A stretch of DNA of 64,000 nt from Hybos culiciformis (GCA_964007475.1 OZ023274.1:51231678-51295677); one strand, 5' to 3'. Shown: positions 49,780 through 61,710, counted from the first letter of the stretch. Numbers and translations are program-made. The notes: generated by a model from the sequence alone, not told the origin.

Positions 49780-50647
49780 GGGGTCCCGAAATAATTTATA
49801 CGGACATAATTCATACGAAAAAACGACATTATTCATACCATACAAATGAATTATGTCGCTTTCAGGCACGTCATAATTTATATATGAATAAAGTCGTTTT
49901 TTTTTCGTATAAATAATGTCGCTTTTAAACGACATTATTTCTACATGAATAAAGTCGTTTTTTGATCGTATGAATAATGTCATTTGTAAAACGACACTAT
50001 TTATCGTATGTGAGTAAAAACGAATGTTGGCCGTACAAAATGTAGGTGAACTGACATAACCGCGAATATTGTGTTCTAAGCAAAAGGGGAAGGGGGGGGG
50101 GCAGCAGGGCGGCGGGCGGTTGGTCAGTGGGATTTGCGGCGCCAGCCGCAAATCCCACTGACCAACCGCCCGCCCGCCGCCCTGCTGCCCCCCCTTCCCC
50201 TTTTGCTTACCACACAACATTTTATCGGAGATATGGTGACGTACATACCGGAAGGGGGGGGCAGCAGGGCGGCGGGCGGGCGGTTGGTCAGTGGGATTTG
50301 CGCCAGCCGCAAATCCCACTGACCAACCGCCCGCCCGCCGCCCTGCTGCCCCCCCTTCCCGTGTGTCTACCTCACAAATATTTTTTTTTTACTCGCATAC
50401 GATAAATAGTGTCGTTTTAAAAATGACATTATTCATACGATAAAAAAACGACATTGTTCATACGATAAATAATGTCGTTTTAAAAGCGACATTATTTATA
50501 CAAAAAAAAAAACGACATTATTTATGTATGAATAATGTCGTTTTTTTTTTGTATAAATAATGTCGCTTTCAAACGACATTATTTATCGTATGAACAATGT
50601 CGTTTTTCTCGTATAAATTATGTCCGTATAAATTATTTCGTAGTGCC
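49780..50647. mobile_element. Foldback element FB3 (868 bp) with two giant GC-rich palindromes
   Basis: Left end GGGGTCCCGAAATAATTTAT; the right end inverted reads GGCACTACGAAATAATTTAT. A perfect 9-bp target duplication GAATTTTAT lies at 49771-49779 and 50648-50656. Arms are arrays of ACGACATTATTCATACGA-type words in both orientations. The core has two palindromes, 50080-50209 and 50250-50364, built from G-runs, CAGCAGGGCGGCGGGCGG and TTGGTCAGTGGGATTTGCGG plus their inverses. The same core words occur in FB1 and FB4. The long frames here (PTDQPPARRPAAPP and similar, in several frames on both strands) are translations of the palindromes, not proteins. Confidence 0.92.
50080..50364. repeat. GC-rich palindromic core of FB3
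   Basis: Two back-to-back palindromes with arms of roughly 55-62 bp, over 70% GC, inside sequence that is otherwise about 80% AT. G-runs of 8-10 bases (50091-50100 and 50254-50261) could form quadruplexes. The spacer between them contains CGGAGATATGGTGACGTACA. Confidence 0.9.
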
Positions 50648-50656
50648 GAATTTTAT

Positions 50657-52585
50657 GTACAAACATTTCACTCATCAAAAAATACATAAAAAATTGCGTA
50701 AAAAAGAAAATATTTCATCCTTTTAATTAAACGAAAAATTTATATAATTTTGCAACAAAAAAAAAAAAACTCTTTTCATTCAAAAAGTGAATCCAAGTGA
50801 ATTAGAATTTAATAAAAGTAGCAAAAAATTTTTATAGTTTGTTCAATACAGAAACTTTTAGTTATAATAACGAAAAACTTATTTCTGTACAAAAAAAGAA
50901 AAAACTTGAATTTTATTCAATATATATTTTTTAATCTGTTCTATGAAAATTAATATACATAAACGCAATTGAAATTCTTGTTTTACATCAAAATAAAATA
51001 GATCAGCTCTCATTTTTCCAATTCAAAAATAATTGTGATAGAACTTATTATTCCTGAATTCAATAACACTATAAAATAATTACTAAACTTAAAAAAAAAA
51101 ATACAGCTCAATTTTCAACGAATTCAACAACAATATAAATTTTCAATTCAACAACAACAACTTAAGTTGATTTCACATAAAAATTTCAAACAATTTACTT
51201 TGAACTGAAATAAAAATTATTGTAGGTAGAATAATTTTCAATTTGAAAATTATTCATAGAAGAATCAAATTCAATATTATTATTAATTTTTATATATTTA
51301 CGGGTGGAGTTTATGTATTTTATAAGTTTGTTGATATTTTGTGATATACTTAAAATAATATACGAAAAAAATATCAGAATAATAAATATAATGTAAATAT
51401 TAAGCAAACAAATAAATTATTATAAGTGCAATTATATTAATAAAAATAACAAGCAAAAGAAAATTTTTGATAGGAATTTTTTTTGACATGACATTTAGTT
51501 TCAGGGGTTAACATTCACATTATATATAAATTTGTATAAATATATTTCTTGCTTCTTTTTTTTTCAATATAATATATTATAAAGAAATATATAAAAATTA
51601 TATCTCGCGTTGTTAGATTATTAAACGTTTGGATATATTTATGTGGGGGAGTTGCGATAAAATCAGTGATAAAAGTTGTTTTAAGATATTAAGCGGTATA
51701 TTAAATTTGTAACGATTTTCAAAACAACATTTACAGAATTTCCAGTCAGAGTTGTGATAGCAAAATTAGAGCTGTGATAGCTAAATCAGAAATTGAAATT
51801 TAAAATTCGGTACAATACATAACGCAAAAATATTTTTAGATTTTCTACTTACATTTCAGTAAAATTGAAACTTAATGAAAATTTATTAAATACCATAAAA
51901 TCATAGAATGCATATTGTAATATTTAATTTTGATGTCTTTGTTAGCTTTTTCTCATCATTGAATTTTGCAATTTTTCAAGATAATATTATGTATAATAAT
52001 AATGAATTTTATTTGTTTGTAGATGAAAAACATAAAGTTGCATTAAAATATATATACACTATGCATATTGCACATTTATATTTAAATACATTTTATGCAT
52101 TGCTGTCAAATAATTTAAAAAAAGCACAAATATTTTTATTTAAAAAAAAAAATAAAATTGATACCACTTTTGTAATAAAAATAAAATTTGCTGGAGAAAA
52201 AAAAAACCAATATGTTTATTGTTTTTTTCTTTTTTTTTTAGTTAAGCGCACTGTTGTTATATCCTTCATAAAAACTGCATAAAACTATATATATAAATAG
52301 TGTTCACCTATCACAAACACATATTTGTTTAACGTTGAAAAAATTTGCGATATTGGTATGTCATTTTGCTGCAACGAAATTCATTTTTATGACTTTCCTG
52401 TTCTTTTTTTTTCAGTTATTTTTAATACATTTTTATTTGAATGTTTTATAAAAATATTGTCAAAAATTAAAACAAATTTTATCTTATTTATTTTTTTGTT
52501 TATTGAATTTATCTTTATTAGCTCTCTATGTTTCTATTATTGACTTCTGATTATTTAAAAATTAAAATTGCTACATTTAGGTAAC
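50657..52585. other. AT-rich intergenic stretch, nothing recognised
   Basis: The longest frames (for example 51908-52282, 124 codons) are low-complexity, rich in F, I, K and N, with no domain I recognise. A wide AT-only composition can produce such frames by chance. Confidence 0.45.
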
Positions 52586-52589
52586 ATGT

Positions 52590-53000
52590 AGTATGCGGCA
52601 TTGTCGCATGCCAAACAGTCTTTTAATCAAAATAATATGAAGCCAGAAGATTCAAGTGTATATGTTGCTTGTTGTTGAGCAGCCCCTTCGGCGCGGCGAT
52701 TTCGACATACTTAAATATGTCACACACTGTATAAATTATCCAATAGTCATTGGATCGAGGGAGGCATGTATACTGCTAGATTTTTCTTAAATCCGGATTT
52801 GAATGTATAGAGAAATAAGCCTTTTGATAGAAACTGAATGTATTTCTCTTCGTAGAGACAAAAATTGCCTGTATTGATTATTAAAATTTTAGCCACAATG
52901 TCGCAAACTAGAGACAGGCAACACTAGAAGACGTGTAGCATGCCGCTTGTCGGTCATTGTTGCTTCAGTGAAATTGCGCCTTAAGATTTAATTTCTTAGC
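52590..53000. other. GC-richer island of unknown nature
   Basis: Contains GCAGCCCCTTCGGCGCGGCG near 52679-52698, and near-repeats TAGTATGCGGCATTGTCGC (52590s) and TAGCATGCCGCTTGTCGG (52937 on). On the plus strand TTGCTTCAGTGAAATTGCGC near 52959 contains a TCAGT initiator-like word; on the minus strand ATAATTTATACAGTGTGTGA resembles a TATA region. It could be a promoter with a non-coding first exon or an old repeat; nothing decides between them. Confidence 0.3.
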
Positions 53001-55895
53001 TCGGAACAACAATATCATAAATTTTTTTTAGTGCAATGTTTTTATCAAAAAAACAAAAATTTCGTTTTTTTTTTATTAAATAAAATCTAAAATCGAATTT
53101 AATCAAAAAATAATTGGAATTAGTTTTTGCTTCATTTCATATCAATAGCTCTATTGTCGATTTAAAAAAGTATGAATGTTCAAAAAAGCAAAAAAATTCT
53201 ATAATGTTTGTGGAGCAAAGAAAAAAGAACCAAAAATTTAAGGAAAAAATTTTTCAATAAATATATCATGCTTTTATCTTATTGCTTGGGTAAAAATAAT
53301 TTGATTGCATTTATTTTTTGTTTTTTGCATACCATAAATTCTTCTTTTTTTTTTTTAATCAAAACATTTTTATTTACGCTATATTTAACGATAGTAGATA
53401 CATCTTTTACTATTGTTTTTAAACGAATTTTATATTATGACAATTTATCACACGGTGTTACCGTTCAAAAAAAAAACCATACATAAATAACTTCAACTGA
53501 AACAGCTAGTATTATTATTTAAATAGAATTATGTGTTATTATATTACGATTTTTTTTGTTGTTCTGACTTTTATTTATTTTGTTTTTAATTCAAGCATTC
53601 CTGGGTGAAAATACAAATATGATAAGAATAATTTGTTTTTATTTTTTTTTTATGTTTTGTTTTTATGAACAAGATAAAATATAAATAAATAGTATATCTA
53701 TGAATATGTAGAATTTTTTTAGTAAAAAAATGTTTTTTTCTATGATTTCTATGATGGAATTTGAATCCTCAGGTAAGTCAAAAATCAAATTTTAAATATT
53801 TTTTTAACTAACTAGTTACATACTACTACATTCTATATATGATTTTTTTTTTAGCTTTCACAGCTTGTTATTTTATCATTATATTCCCTACATTCTATGA
53901 TATTCTGTCAAATTTTTTTTTGTTGTGCAAGTGCGTATATTCTTAAATTTTTATGCTTCTATCATTTATAGCGATCCCCTTTTTAAACTTTCCTGATTAA
54001 AGTTTGAGAAAAAAAATGATGATCCAAACGTTCAGTTCTCTTCCATGCGAGGCACAAATTACCAGTAATGGCATTTAAAAAGCAGGTTCAATGTAAATAA
54101 TTTTAGTTTTTTGAATTTTATCGAAAATTGAAAAAAATATGTCAAAAAAATTAAAAAAGTAAAAATTAATTACATTTGAATTAAGGAATTAAGGAGCGAA
54201 AAGGATTAAACCCCTGTTCTACCAGTTGAAAAAAAAAATGTCAATCATTTATCTTTGTATTATGTTTATATTCAAAATTTAATTAAAACTATGCAAACAT
54301 TCATAAAAAAAATATATAGTATACGTTTGTACATAAAATTCTATGTAAATAGTTGGAATATTATTTTGTCGTAGTAAATTAAAAGTTGCATAAATATTTC
54401 GTTGGCACGCAACAATTTTCCAGCAGATGGTCTCTTCCATGCATATCCCTTTATAAAATTTGTGGGAAACTTTATCATTGAAAATAAATCCTAATTGCAT
54501 GCAATTCTTTCGTTTGACGACAATTAAACCAATTCATTTTAGTGACATTTCACTGTTATTAGAATTAATTTAACTATCTTTTTTATATCCTTGCTAAAAT
54601 TATTTAAGTAATGAAATCTTAATTTATATGTGCTGTTATACACTTATGTATATATTATATTGCTGAATGCAAATTTATAACTTTATATTACATAAATTAT
54701 AAATAGTATTTCATGGTTGCATTTGAAAATTATTTTGGATTTCATGAAGAAGCATTTAATATCTATTATACTACTGCACTTATAAATGAATTCATTATAA
54801 ATATATATAGGATGTACGAGTACGAATTAATACTATATTAATATACCTGTCTGGTTAAATAAATTTGTTTTTAACATCAAGGTATGTAGCAGACGTTTTT
54901 GCATTGAGGTTGGTTTTGCAAAGAAATTTAACGATAATTTGAATGAAAAATTGATGACATTTGCACAATTCATTGGGGTTGGATTTAAAAAAAAAAATTA
55001 ATTTTCTGGAAAATATTTTATCCGACGAATTTGAATAAAAAAAAATATTTATGGGGACATAAATATAAGGCAAAGATAATATGACAACATAAAGATATTT
55101 ATTAATATATATTATAATTGTTTGAATATCGCATTTTATATGAATTTTTGAAGATAATGAATTTTTTGCGACCAAATTTAATGCAAAAACTATTTTCAAA
55201 TATTTTAACCAGATGCAATACAATAGTTAATTTCATTCCATTCAGAACAAACAAGACACGGTTTTGTATGCGAAACACATACATATATGAAGATATTCAT
55301 AAACGAAGAGTGTAGTGAGTATCTTTATGCCAATGTTTAAGAAAGTTTTCGTAAGAGCTCTAATGTATAATCAATCAAAAACTATAATTACATAGTATTG
55401 CATATTATTCTTTTAACTATGGTGTAATACTTTTATAATTACCAGGTTATTAGTTTTTCAATTTAATTTAAAGAATTCGTGCAAAGCTGCTATTTAAAAA
55501 CTCATGAGACGAAATTAAAATGAAATATTATTGAATTGTTAAGTTTAAAATAATATAAGTTAACTATTTAAATTGGGTCGACAAGATACATACAAATTAG
55601 ATTATCTTTAAAATTTGTCAGCTCCGACATATATGTATACAAAAAATTCCAGGCAAATAAAATTATGTTATGTTTGTCCACATTAAGTCGACTAATATTA
55701 TGTACAATTCTTAATTAAGGTGTATTGATTGAAATTTTATCTCAAGAAAGACATTGCTATTTTGATATAAGAAAGAAATATATAATATCTATAAAATTGC
55801 TGTGATTTTACATACATTATATTGTAATATCATATTATATCCTATTAATTCTTTTCATATTTAAATCCTTTTATTGTCTATTCAAACACTTTAAA
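53001..55895. other. AT-rich intergenic stretch, nothing recognised
   Basis: Several frames of 60-122 codons on both strands (for example 54855-55223 minus) lack recognisable domains and overlap one another. No transposon termini found. Confidence 0.45.
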
Positions 55896-55901
55896 ACTCA
55901 C

Positions 55902-55926
55902 CGCACTTGACCCTATCCTACGGTTC
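55902..55926 (-). other. Candidate 25-nt spliced microexon
   Basis: On the minus strand, a strong acceptor (T-rich tract, then TTTCTTTCAG) is followed by GAACCGTAGGATAGGGTCAA plus GTGCG and then a consensus donor GTGAGTTTT. The 25-nt body is about 56% GC in very AT-rich surroundings. Its length is not a multiple of three, so it is either in a 5' UTR or changes phase. The frame without a stop reads NRRIGSSA. It points the same way as the tyramine receptor, 42 kb upstream of its start codon, but no link to that gene is shown. Confidence 0.35.
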
Positions 55927-55929
55927 CTG

Positions 55930-58673
55930 AAAGAAAAATTTGAAAAAAAAATTTAACATTTTAAATAATTGCACTAATTTTCTTTGATATCAGATTTTTA
56001 ATTTAAAAAGGTGTTCAAGTTAATTTAAATAACATTGCAAGTAGTTAAATTACTTAAATAAATACATAAAATACCTTACATGATGTGGAGAAATAATTTA
56101 AAAAAAAAAATTACTTTAAAAGTTTTATAATGAATTATATTGTGCACACATAGTATCCTATGGGTAATAATAATAATTGCATTTTCTATTAATCCTTATA
56201 TTATTATTTTTTATATAATACATATATTGTATTCAAATAATCAAGCATGTATAGTTTACATACACAAACTTCTAGTTCACATTATTAATGCTATTTTCTT
56301 TAATATAGAAATATTGTTCAATTATACTATGCACATATAGTATCATAATATAATGAACGTAAACTTCTTTCCATCAATATTTTATCATAAAGTAAGTATA
56401 AATAAGAGAAATTCAGTCCATACAAAAAGTTTAAATTTTAAAATGTTTAGAAAAATTAGATTGATATCCCAGTCTTATTATGCGGAGAGAGAAAAGGAAA
56501 AAATTCTCAAAAACATTCTCTTAAATGAATTTTTTTGCCAGTAGTGATAATAATAAATTCTAAATTTTTATTTATTATTGATATTGTTCATTATTTATTT
56601 TTTCTATGGATTTGTATTTTTCTTTTTTTGTGAGTATAAAAAAAACAAAATAGAGTAATTTTATGTTCTCTATTTTTTTAGGATATCAATAATTATGAAA
56701 AAAAATAAAAAATTCAATTTGTATAATTTGTATAGGACTGAAATTTCTAGATATACATATTTTTTGATTTTATCCTGCCATTTTTGGCTGATTCAAAAAT
56801 TTATGTATTTGTGAAACATATAAATACATAATACTATTATAATTTTTCTTATCTCTAGAAAACATTCAATTGTAAATTTGAAACAATAAATAAATGCCAA
56901 AAAAAAAATTAAGAAATAAAATTTTTCACCATATGCAGAATCGAAATTTTACTAAATATACGATAAAAATTTAGAATATATAATTAAGAATTAATGTGCC
57001 TACGTATATAAATACTATATTTTAGGCACATTTTTAAAAGTAAAACTAACAGGTGTTTCAAGGAAATTCATTTGTCAGAATAGAAAATTTATTGCTGTTA
57101 TAGCGTTCTAAAATTTTTGTATCATATGTGAAACAGAAAGATAAACATTATTTGTAACGACACGTACATGCATAAATTAAGGTTAACATTTAATAAGGAT
57201 ATGATTTCGTTTTTTTTTTTTTTGTTGAAAGGATAATTGAAAATTGTCATTTAGAAAATAAAATAGTTATATCACATTTAATCCTCTCATATATTAATTC
57301 CATGTTAGATATTAATTTGAAGATAAGTTTTGCATGCGCAACATATATTTCAAATCACTAAAATAAATTTAACATGAAAATAATTCATGTTTTCAATAAA
57401 AAAAATTATTTTTTTTTTTGTTCATTAATATTTTGTTTATTATTAATATAAATTTATAAATTATTATAATTATTATTTTAAAAATTTATATTGTCATATT
57501 GCATTTATGTTTATTCAAAAATATTTTATGATTTTCGTATACTTATGCATTTTATATTAATTCAAAAATAATTACGGAAAATTCTCGTTAAAAAAATTAA
57601 ATATTCAAAAATATTTAATTTAAAATAATTAATTTACCTGAACTGAATGTAAATATTCTCAGAAATTGTATTAATTTTTGTCCGACCTTTTAGTTGAATG
57701 AGATAGAATATAGAATGAAATATACATATGAAAGTTTCCACTTACAAATATCATAGAAAAAATATTTAAATATGATCGAATTTGAATATCATTTAGAATG
57801 AAATTTATCTTTCCTAGAAAGGTTCAGATTATTAAAGAGTAATTTATTTTGAAGTAAACGAAAATATTTTCAATTAAAATAATATGTGTGTAAAATCTCA
57901 TGCGTTCAATTAATTCATAAATTTCTTTTTATGAATTTTTGCGAACAGTTTGAAAGATTTAATTAAAAAAAAAGTGTTCAAAACAAACTTTAATTGCATT
58001 TTTTTTCCTTTAGGTATAAAAATGCACACACAATAAAGTGTGCTTTCGTAACTTTTTATTACATTTTTTCAGATAATATGCGTATAAAAATTTTCTTTTT
58101 ATTGTCCATACTACGGAAGTATAGTGTATATTAACAACAGATAAATTTATGTATAAAGCTATCTATTTACATTTTAAAAAGAATATCGGGATTTTTTTGT
58201 TTTTGAATTTTAAGTCAATAAATAATAAAAACTATAAAATATCATTCTCAATTGTGCTTTTATACACTATCCAGGTTAGTGGTCTTCAGTTTTCAAACAT
58301 TAATATTAAAATCACAATTTTGTATTACGTTTAGATGGAATAACTTTTTTAATTCTGTAAAAAAAAATTTCATAGATAATGGAGAACTAGAATTCTAGAA
58401 CTTTAAAATTGAAAATAATTTTTTTTTATATCTATACATAATTATGTATTATTTGCATAACTATGATGAAATTTAAGATATTTATTTTTAAATTGTGACA
58501 TAATTGCATTGGATATTGGATTATATTTTTGAAGTTTATACTTCTTTAGCGGCGTTGGAAGAAATTTGGTAGAGGGTAAAAATCCATTTTCATATAGAAT
58601 TTTTCTGAGAACCGTCATCAGTTTTCTGAGAATCGGCCGTCATCATTTTTTTCAAATATTAAAAAAAAAAAAA
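55930..58673. other. AT-rich intergenic stretch, nothing recognised
   Basis: Short low-complexity frames only. Near its right end, 58603-58650 holds a diverged direct repeat of GAGAA[CT]CG..CCGTCATCA just before the tRNA-like sequence. Confidence 0.45.
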
Positions 58674-58746
58674 AACCATAATTGGGTTCGAACCTGGCAC
58701 CTTCAGACTTATTAGTCTGGTGTTCTATCCACTAAGCCATATGGCC
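58674..58746 (-). repeat. tRNA-like sequence 1 (minus strand)
   Basis: Box A TGGCTTAGTGGATAGA and box B GGTTCGAACCC. The acceptor arms GGCCATA and TATGGTT pair at all seven positions (two G-U). The anticodon stem CAGAC/GTCTG pairs but leaves a six-base loop TAATAA, and the T stem is broken. It is followed by a poly-T run on its own strand. Layout and the AAGGTG variable region resemble arginine tRNAs. It is a tRNA pseudogene or SINE head, not a normal tRNA. Confidence 0.65.
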
Positions 58747-58759
58747 ATACAATTTTTGC

Positions 58760-59482
58760 GGGGGATGGAAATAAGGCCGCGACGTTTTTTTGTTGCGGTC
58801 TTATTTCATTTTGAAAAATGAAATAAGGCCGCGAAGATTTTTTCGCGGCCTTATTTCGTTTTTCAAAATGAAATAAGGCCGCGAAAAAATCCTCGCGGTC
58901 TTATTTCATTTTGAAAAATGAAATAAGACCGCAAAAAATTCCTCGCGGCCTTATTTCGTTTTGAAAAATGAAATAAGACCGCGACAAAAAAAAACAATTA
59001 TTCGGAGGGCTAATTTCATTTTTATAAATGAAATAAGGCCGCGTAATCTTGTGAGGTGAGCACACAGGGCAGGGGGCAGCAGGGCGGCGGGCGGGCGGTT
59101 GGCTAGCGCCGCAAATCCCACTGACCAACCGCCCGCCCGCCGCCCTGCTGCCCCTGCCCTGTGTGCTCACCTCACAAGATTACGCGGCCTTATTAAGTTT
59201 TTCAAAATGAAATAAGGCCTCGAAAAAATCCTCACGGCCTTATTTCATTTTTCAAAATGAAATTAGCCCTCCGATTAATTTTTTTTTTTTGTCGCGGTCT
59301 TATTTCATTTTTCAAAACGAAATAAGGCCACGAGGAATTTTATGCGGTCTTATTTCATTTTTCAAAATGAAATAAGACCGCGAGGATTTTTTCGCGGCCT
59401 TATTTCATTTTTCAAAATGAAATAAGACCGCAACAAAAAACCTATCGCGGCCTTATTTCCCGCGGCCTTATTTCACTGCGCC
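58760..59482. mobile_element. Foldback element FB4 (723 bp), reverse orientation of FB1
   Basis: Starts GGGGGATGGAAATAAGG and ends CCTTATTTCACTGCGCC, the exact inverse arrangement of FB1. A perfect 9-bp target duplication AATTTTTGC lies at 58751-58759 and 59483-59491. Both arms are chains of palindromic hairpins CGCGGYCTTATTTCRTTTT plus inverse. The central core (59050-59175) is a GC-rich palindrome with GTGAGGTGAGCACACAGGG, CAGCAGGGCGGCGGGCGG and GCAAATCCCACTGACCAACC. Copy 2 of the host repeat (around 61711-61730) keeps the uninterrupted target. Confidence 0.93.
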
Positions 59483-59585
59483 AATTTTTGCTTTCTAAAA
59501 TCATATAAAGAGTATTCTTCTAAATAATATAAAAATTCAAGTTCAACTTCTGTTTTGTTCTTTAATACGGTTAGTGGAATGAAAT

Positions 59586-59699
59586 AAACGGGTTCATGAA
59601 TACGATTAGTGGAAGGAAATAAGAGAGAAATTTTTAAAAAATAAACGGGTTCATGAATACGATTAGTGGAAGGAAATAAGAGAGAAATTTTTAAAATAA
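59586..59699 (+). repeat. 57-bp tandem repeat, two units (copy 1)
   Basis: Units start with AAACGGGTTCATGAATACGA at 59586 and 59643 and contain TTAGTGGAAGGAAATAAGAG. A diverged partial unit precedes them. The same pair is present in copy 2 at 61831-61944. Confidence 0.9.
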
Positions 59700-59770
59700 A
59701 TTCCGGCGATTTTAATTATTAAAGAAGACAAGTGCTCTTTTATGTTATTTTAGAAAGCTAAAATCATAAG

Positions 59771-59842
59771 GGCAATATGGCTGAGTGGATAGAATATCGG
59801 ATTACAATTCTGAAGGTGCCAAGTTCGATCCCCCGATACTGA
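59771..59842 (+). repeat. tRNA-like sequence 2 (plus strand, inside copy 1)
   Basis: Box A TGGCTGAGTGGATAGA and box B AGTTCGATCCC. The anticodon stem TCGGA/TCTGA pairs fully (one G-U) around loop TTACAAT, giving an ACA triplet that is not a normal insect anticodon. Acceptor and T stems do not pair. It is followed by ATTTTATGAAATTTTTTTTT, so it may be a pol III-type SINE head or decayed tRNA. Confidence 0.65.
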
Positions 59843-60210
59843 GAATTTTATGAAATTTTTTTTTTTTTAATTTTTTTAACATAATAATGTAGTTACGCCA
59901 AATACAAAATACCAAAGAGGGAGAGATAATAAATTGGTCAATTAATTTTTGCAGATTGATCTAATTAATTTCCGTAAAGCGTCATAATTTTTAAAGTTAA
60001 AATTTTTCTCTTAATTTAAGTATCTGTACTTCGTTTTGGTAAATATTCACAGCTTTTTCGTGCAATCTTATTTTCACAATAGAATTAACATAATCTTGTG
60101 ATCATTCATAAAAAATTTAGACACCGGATAATAGGTATATCACTGAAGTCCCAACTAATTTTCAAACATGTTTTACCACTTACTATGACAAGACAGTTAT
60201 ATGTATATAT

Positions 60211-61028
60211 CAGGGACGAATCCTTCATATATTGAACTTATTGAGTGCTTCCGTAGAAAACATTTTAATATTTAACAAATAAAAACATAGGTTAAAATTT
60301 AAATACTGCATTCAATAGAAATTACCCCTATATTACGCTTTATTTACAATAGGTACATATTTTCCTAAATGCTTCCTAATATTAAGAAAGAATGCAAAAT
60401 TTTAATTTATTATTATGATTACAAAAAATTTCCCATTCAAAGAAAATTTTAGTATAGATGTCGCTTTTGAATACTGAAATTTCTTCTCATAGTAAAATTT
60501 TTGAAATCATTATTTTTTGTATAGAATTTTTATTAACAGCTAAATTTCATAGCAAGCGTTAAACTAAATTTCAATAAAGCAAATAATGATTTCAAATTAT
60601 GCATTCTCAATAATGTGAAGGGATAAAAATTAAATTCCCTTTAATATCAGAGACACTAAATTTACCGTCTAAATTAGGAAAGGGAATTATGTATAAGAAT
60701 ATGAATAATGAGTGAAGGAAATTTATTATTTGCGCTGAAAAGTATACTAATTTGATTTTGTTTGGTGATTTCAAGATGCAATAAGACGATATAATTTTTA
60801 AATATTCAAATAATTCAAATTAAATTAACTTTTTTAAGTAAAAAACATTCGGATCAATAATTAAAATTAAATGTACCTAAATTAACTTCAAAATAATTAA
60901 AATGAACCTATGTATTTCAGATCATTTCAATATCTTGCCTTATTTAATATGGTGTTATATCTAAGTATAAAAAATATTAAATTCTATTAGTGTGCTTCCG
61001 ATATTGAAAAACTTACGCTTCGTGCCTG
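60211..61028. mobile_element. hAT-type element (818 bp) in copy 1
   Basis: Left end CAGGGACGAATCC and right end inverted CAGGCACGAAGCG match at 11 of 13. A perfect 8-bp target duplication GTATATAT lies at 60203-60210 and 61029-61036. The equivalent place in copy 2 (near 62449-62464) is uninterrupted, which confirms the insertion. No transposase frame seen; the interior is AT-rich. Confidence 0.92.
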
Positions 61029-61380
61029 GTATATATGTATTTAAACAAGCATTTGTTAATCCTGTTGTAGTTAATAAGATAATAAACGCTAAAAAAAGTA
61101 CGAATTTCCCGGGAGAAAAATAAGTAAGAAAAGTGATCACATTTCATTTCATGTTTCATGTTTTTGCTTTATTATTTTTACAGAGATTATGTAACCACTA
61201 AAGTTATAAACATTATATCCTATAAAACAAATTTATAATATTGGACGCACTAAACTCGTTACAAATAATTTTATTAAAGCCTTGAGAAACAACATAGGTA
61301 TATTTGGCATTGATAGTATAGATATCGATCAAGTAATTTATCATTATAGGTTTTCCCGGCTCAAAATATGCAAAAAAAAA

Positions 61381-61710
61381 ATTTTTCAAAATAGGTAGCT
61401 CTGGTGAAATAAAGATTACCAGACCAAAAATTTTGGGTAGGAATGCATAATTATCGTACACTTTTTTAATTTCAAATATATGTATATATAGGGCCCAATA
61501 TCACAAGCAAAAAAATTACATATTCTACCAATAAAAAATTATGTTCAAAAAAATTATTATGTTCAAAAAAATGAAAAAAAAAATGTATTCATTGGGGAGA
61601 ATCGAACCTGACACCTTCACTCTTATAGTCCGATGTTCTAGCCACCAAGCCATATAGCCCATATGATTTTGGATTTCTAAAATATAATAAAAAAATTCTA
61701 ATAAACAAAT
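61381..61710. other. Spacer between the duplicated copies
   Basis: Contains the tRNA-like sequence 3 at 61588-61659 and a TTATGTTCAAAAAAATTATTA direct repeat (about 61539-61572). No gene. Confidence 0.6.
61588..61659 (-). repeat. tRNA-like sequence 3 (minus strand)
   Basis: Box A TGGCTTGGTGGCTAGA and box B GGTTCGATTCT, with variable region AAGGTGTC as in the other three tRNA-like copies. The anticodon stem is degraded. It stands head to head with sequence 4 on the other side of the unit start, as sequences 1 and 2 do around copy 1. Confidence 0.6.

Larger units (their letters stand above)
58743..61380 (+). repeat. Duplicated ~1.1-kb unit, copy 1 (with two transposon insertions)
   Basis: Without its insertions (FB4 at 58760-59482 and the hAT at 60211-61028) this copy is about 1.08 kb and nearly identical to copy 2 (61711-63890). 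Homology begins at GGCCATA, runs through TTTCTAAAATCATATAAAGA, a 57-bp tandem repeat, a tRNA-like sequence and TTTCCCGGGAGAAAAATAAG, and ends at CCGGCTCAAAATATGC followed by a poly(A) run. The A-run at the end hints at a retroposed unit, but no LINE frame is present and a tandem segmental duplication fits equally well. Confidence 0.9.

Noticed and set aside
49702..50405. Overlapping long frames rich in P, A, R and G on both strands
   Set aside because: They are translations of the GC-rich palindromes of FB3; near-identical peptides appear in several frames and orientations, and they run into the arm repeats.
51908..52282. 124-codon plus-strand frame
   Set aside because: Composition is almost only F, I, K, N, Y with no domain; such frames arise by chance in AT-rich sequence.
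58674..58746. Functional tRNA gene on the minus strand
   Set aside because: Acceptor stem is good, but the anticodon loop has six bases and the T stem is broken.
58901..59170. 89-codon frame on the minus strand
   Set aside because: Lies inside FB4 and reads its palindromic core and arms; no protein character.
59771..59842. Functional tRNA gene
   Set aside because: Acceptor and T stems do not pair and the anticodon would be ACA; better a pseudogene or SINE head.
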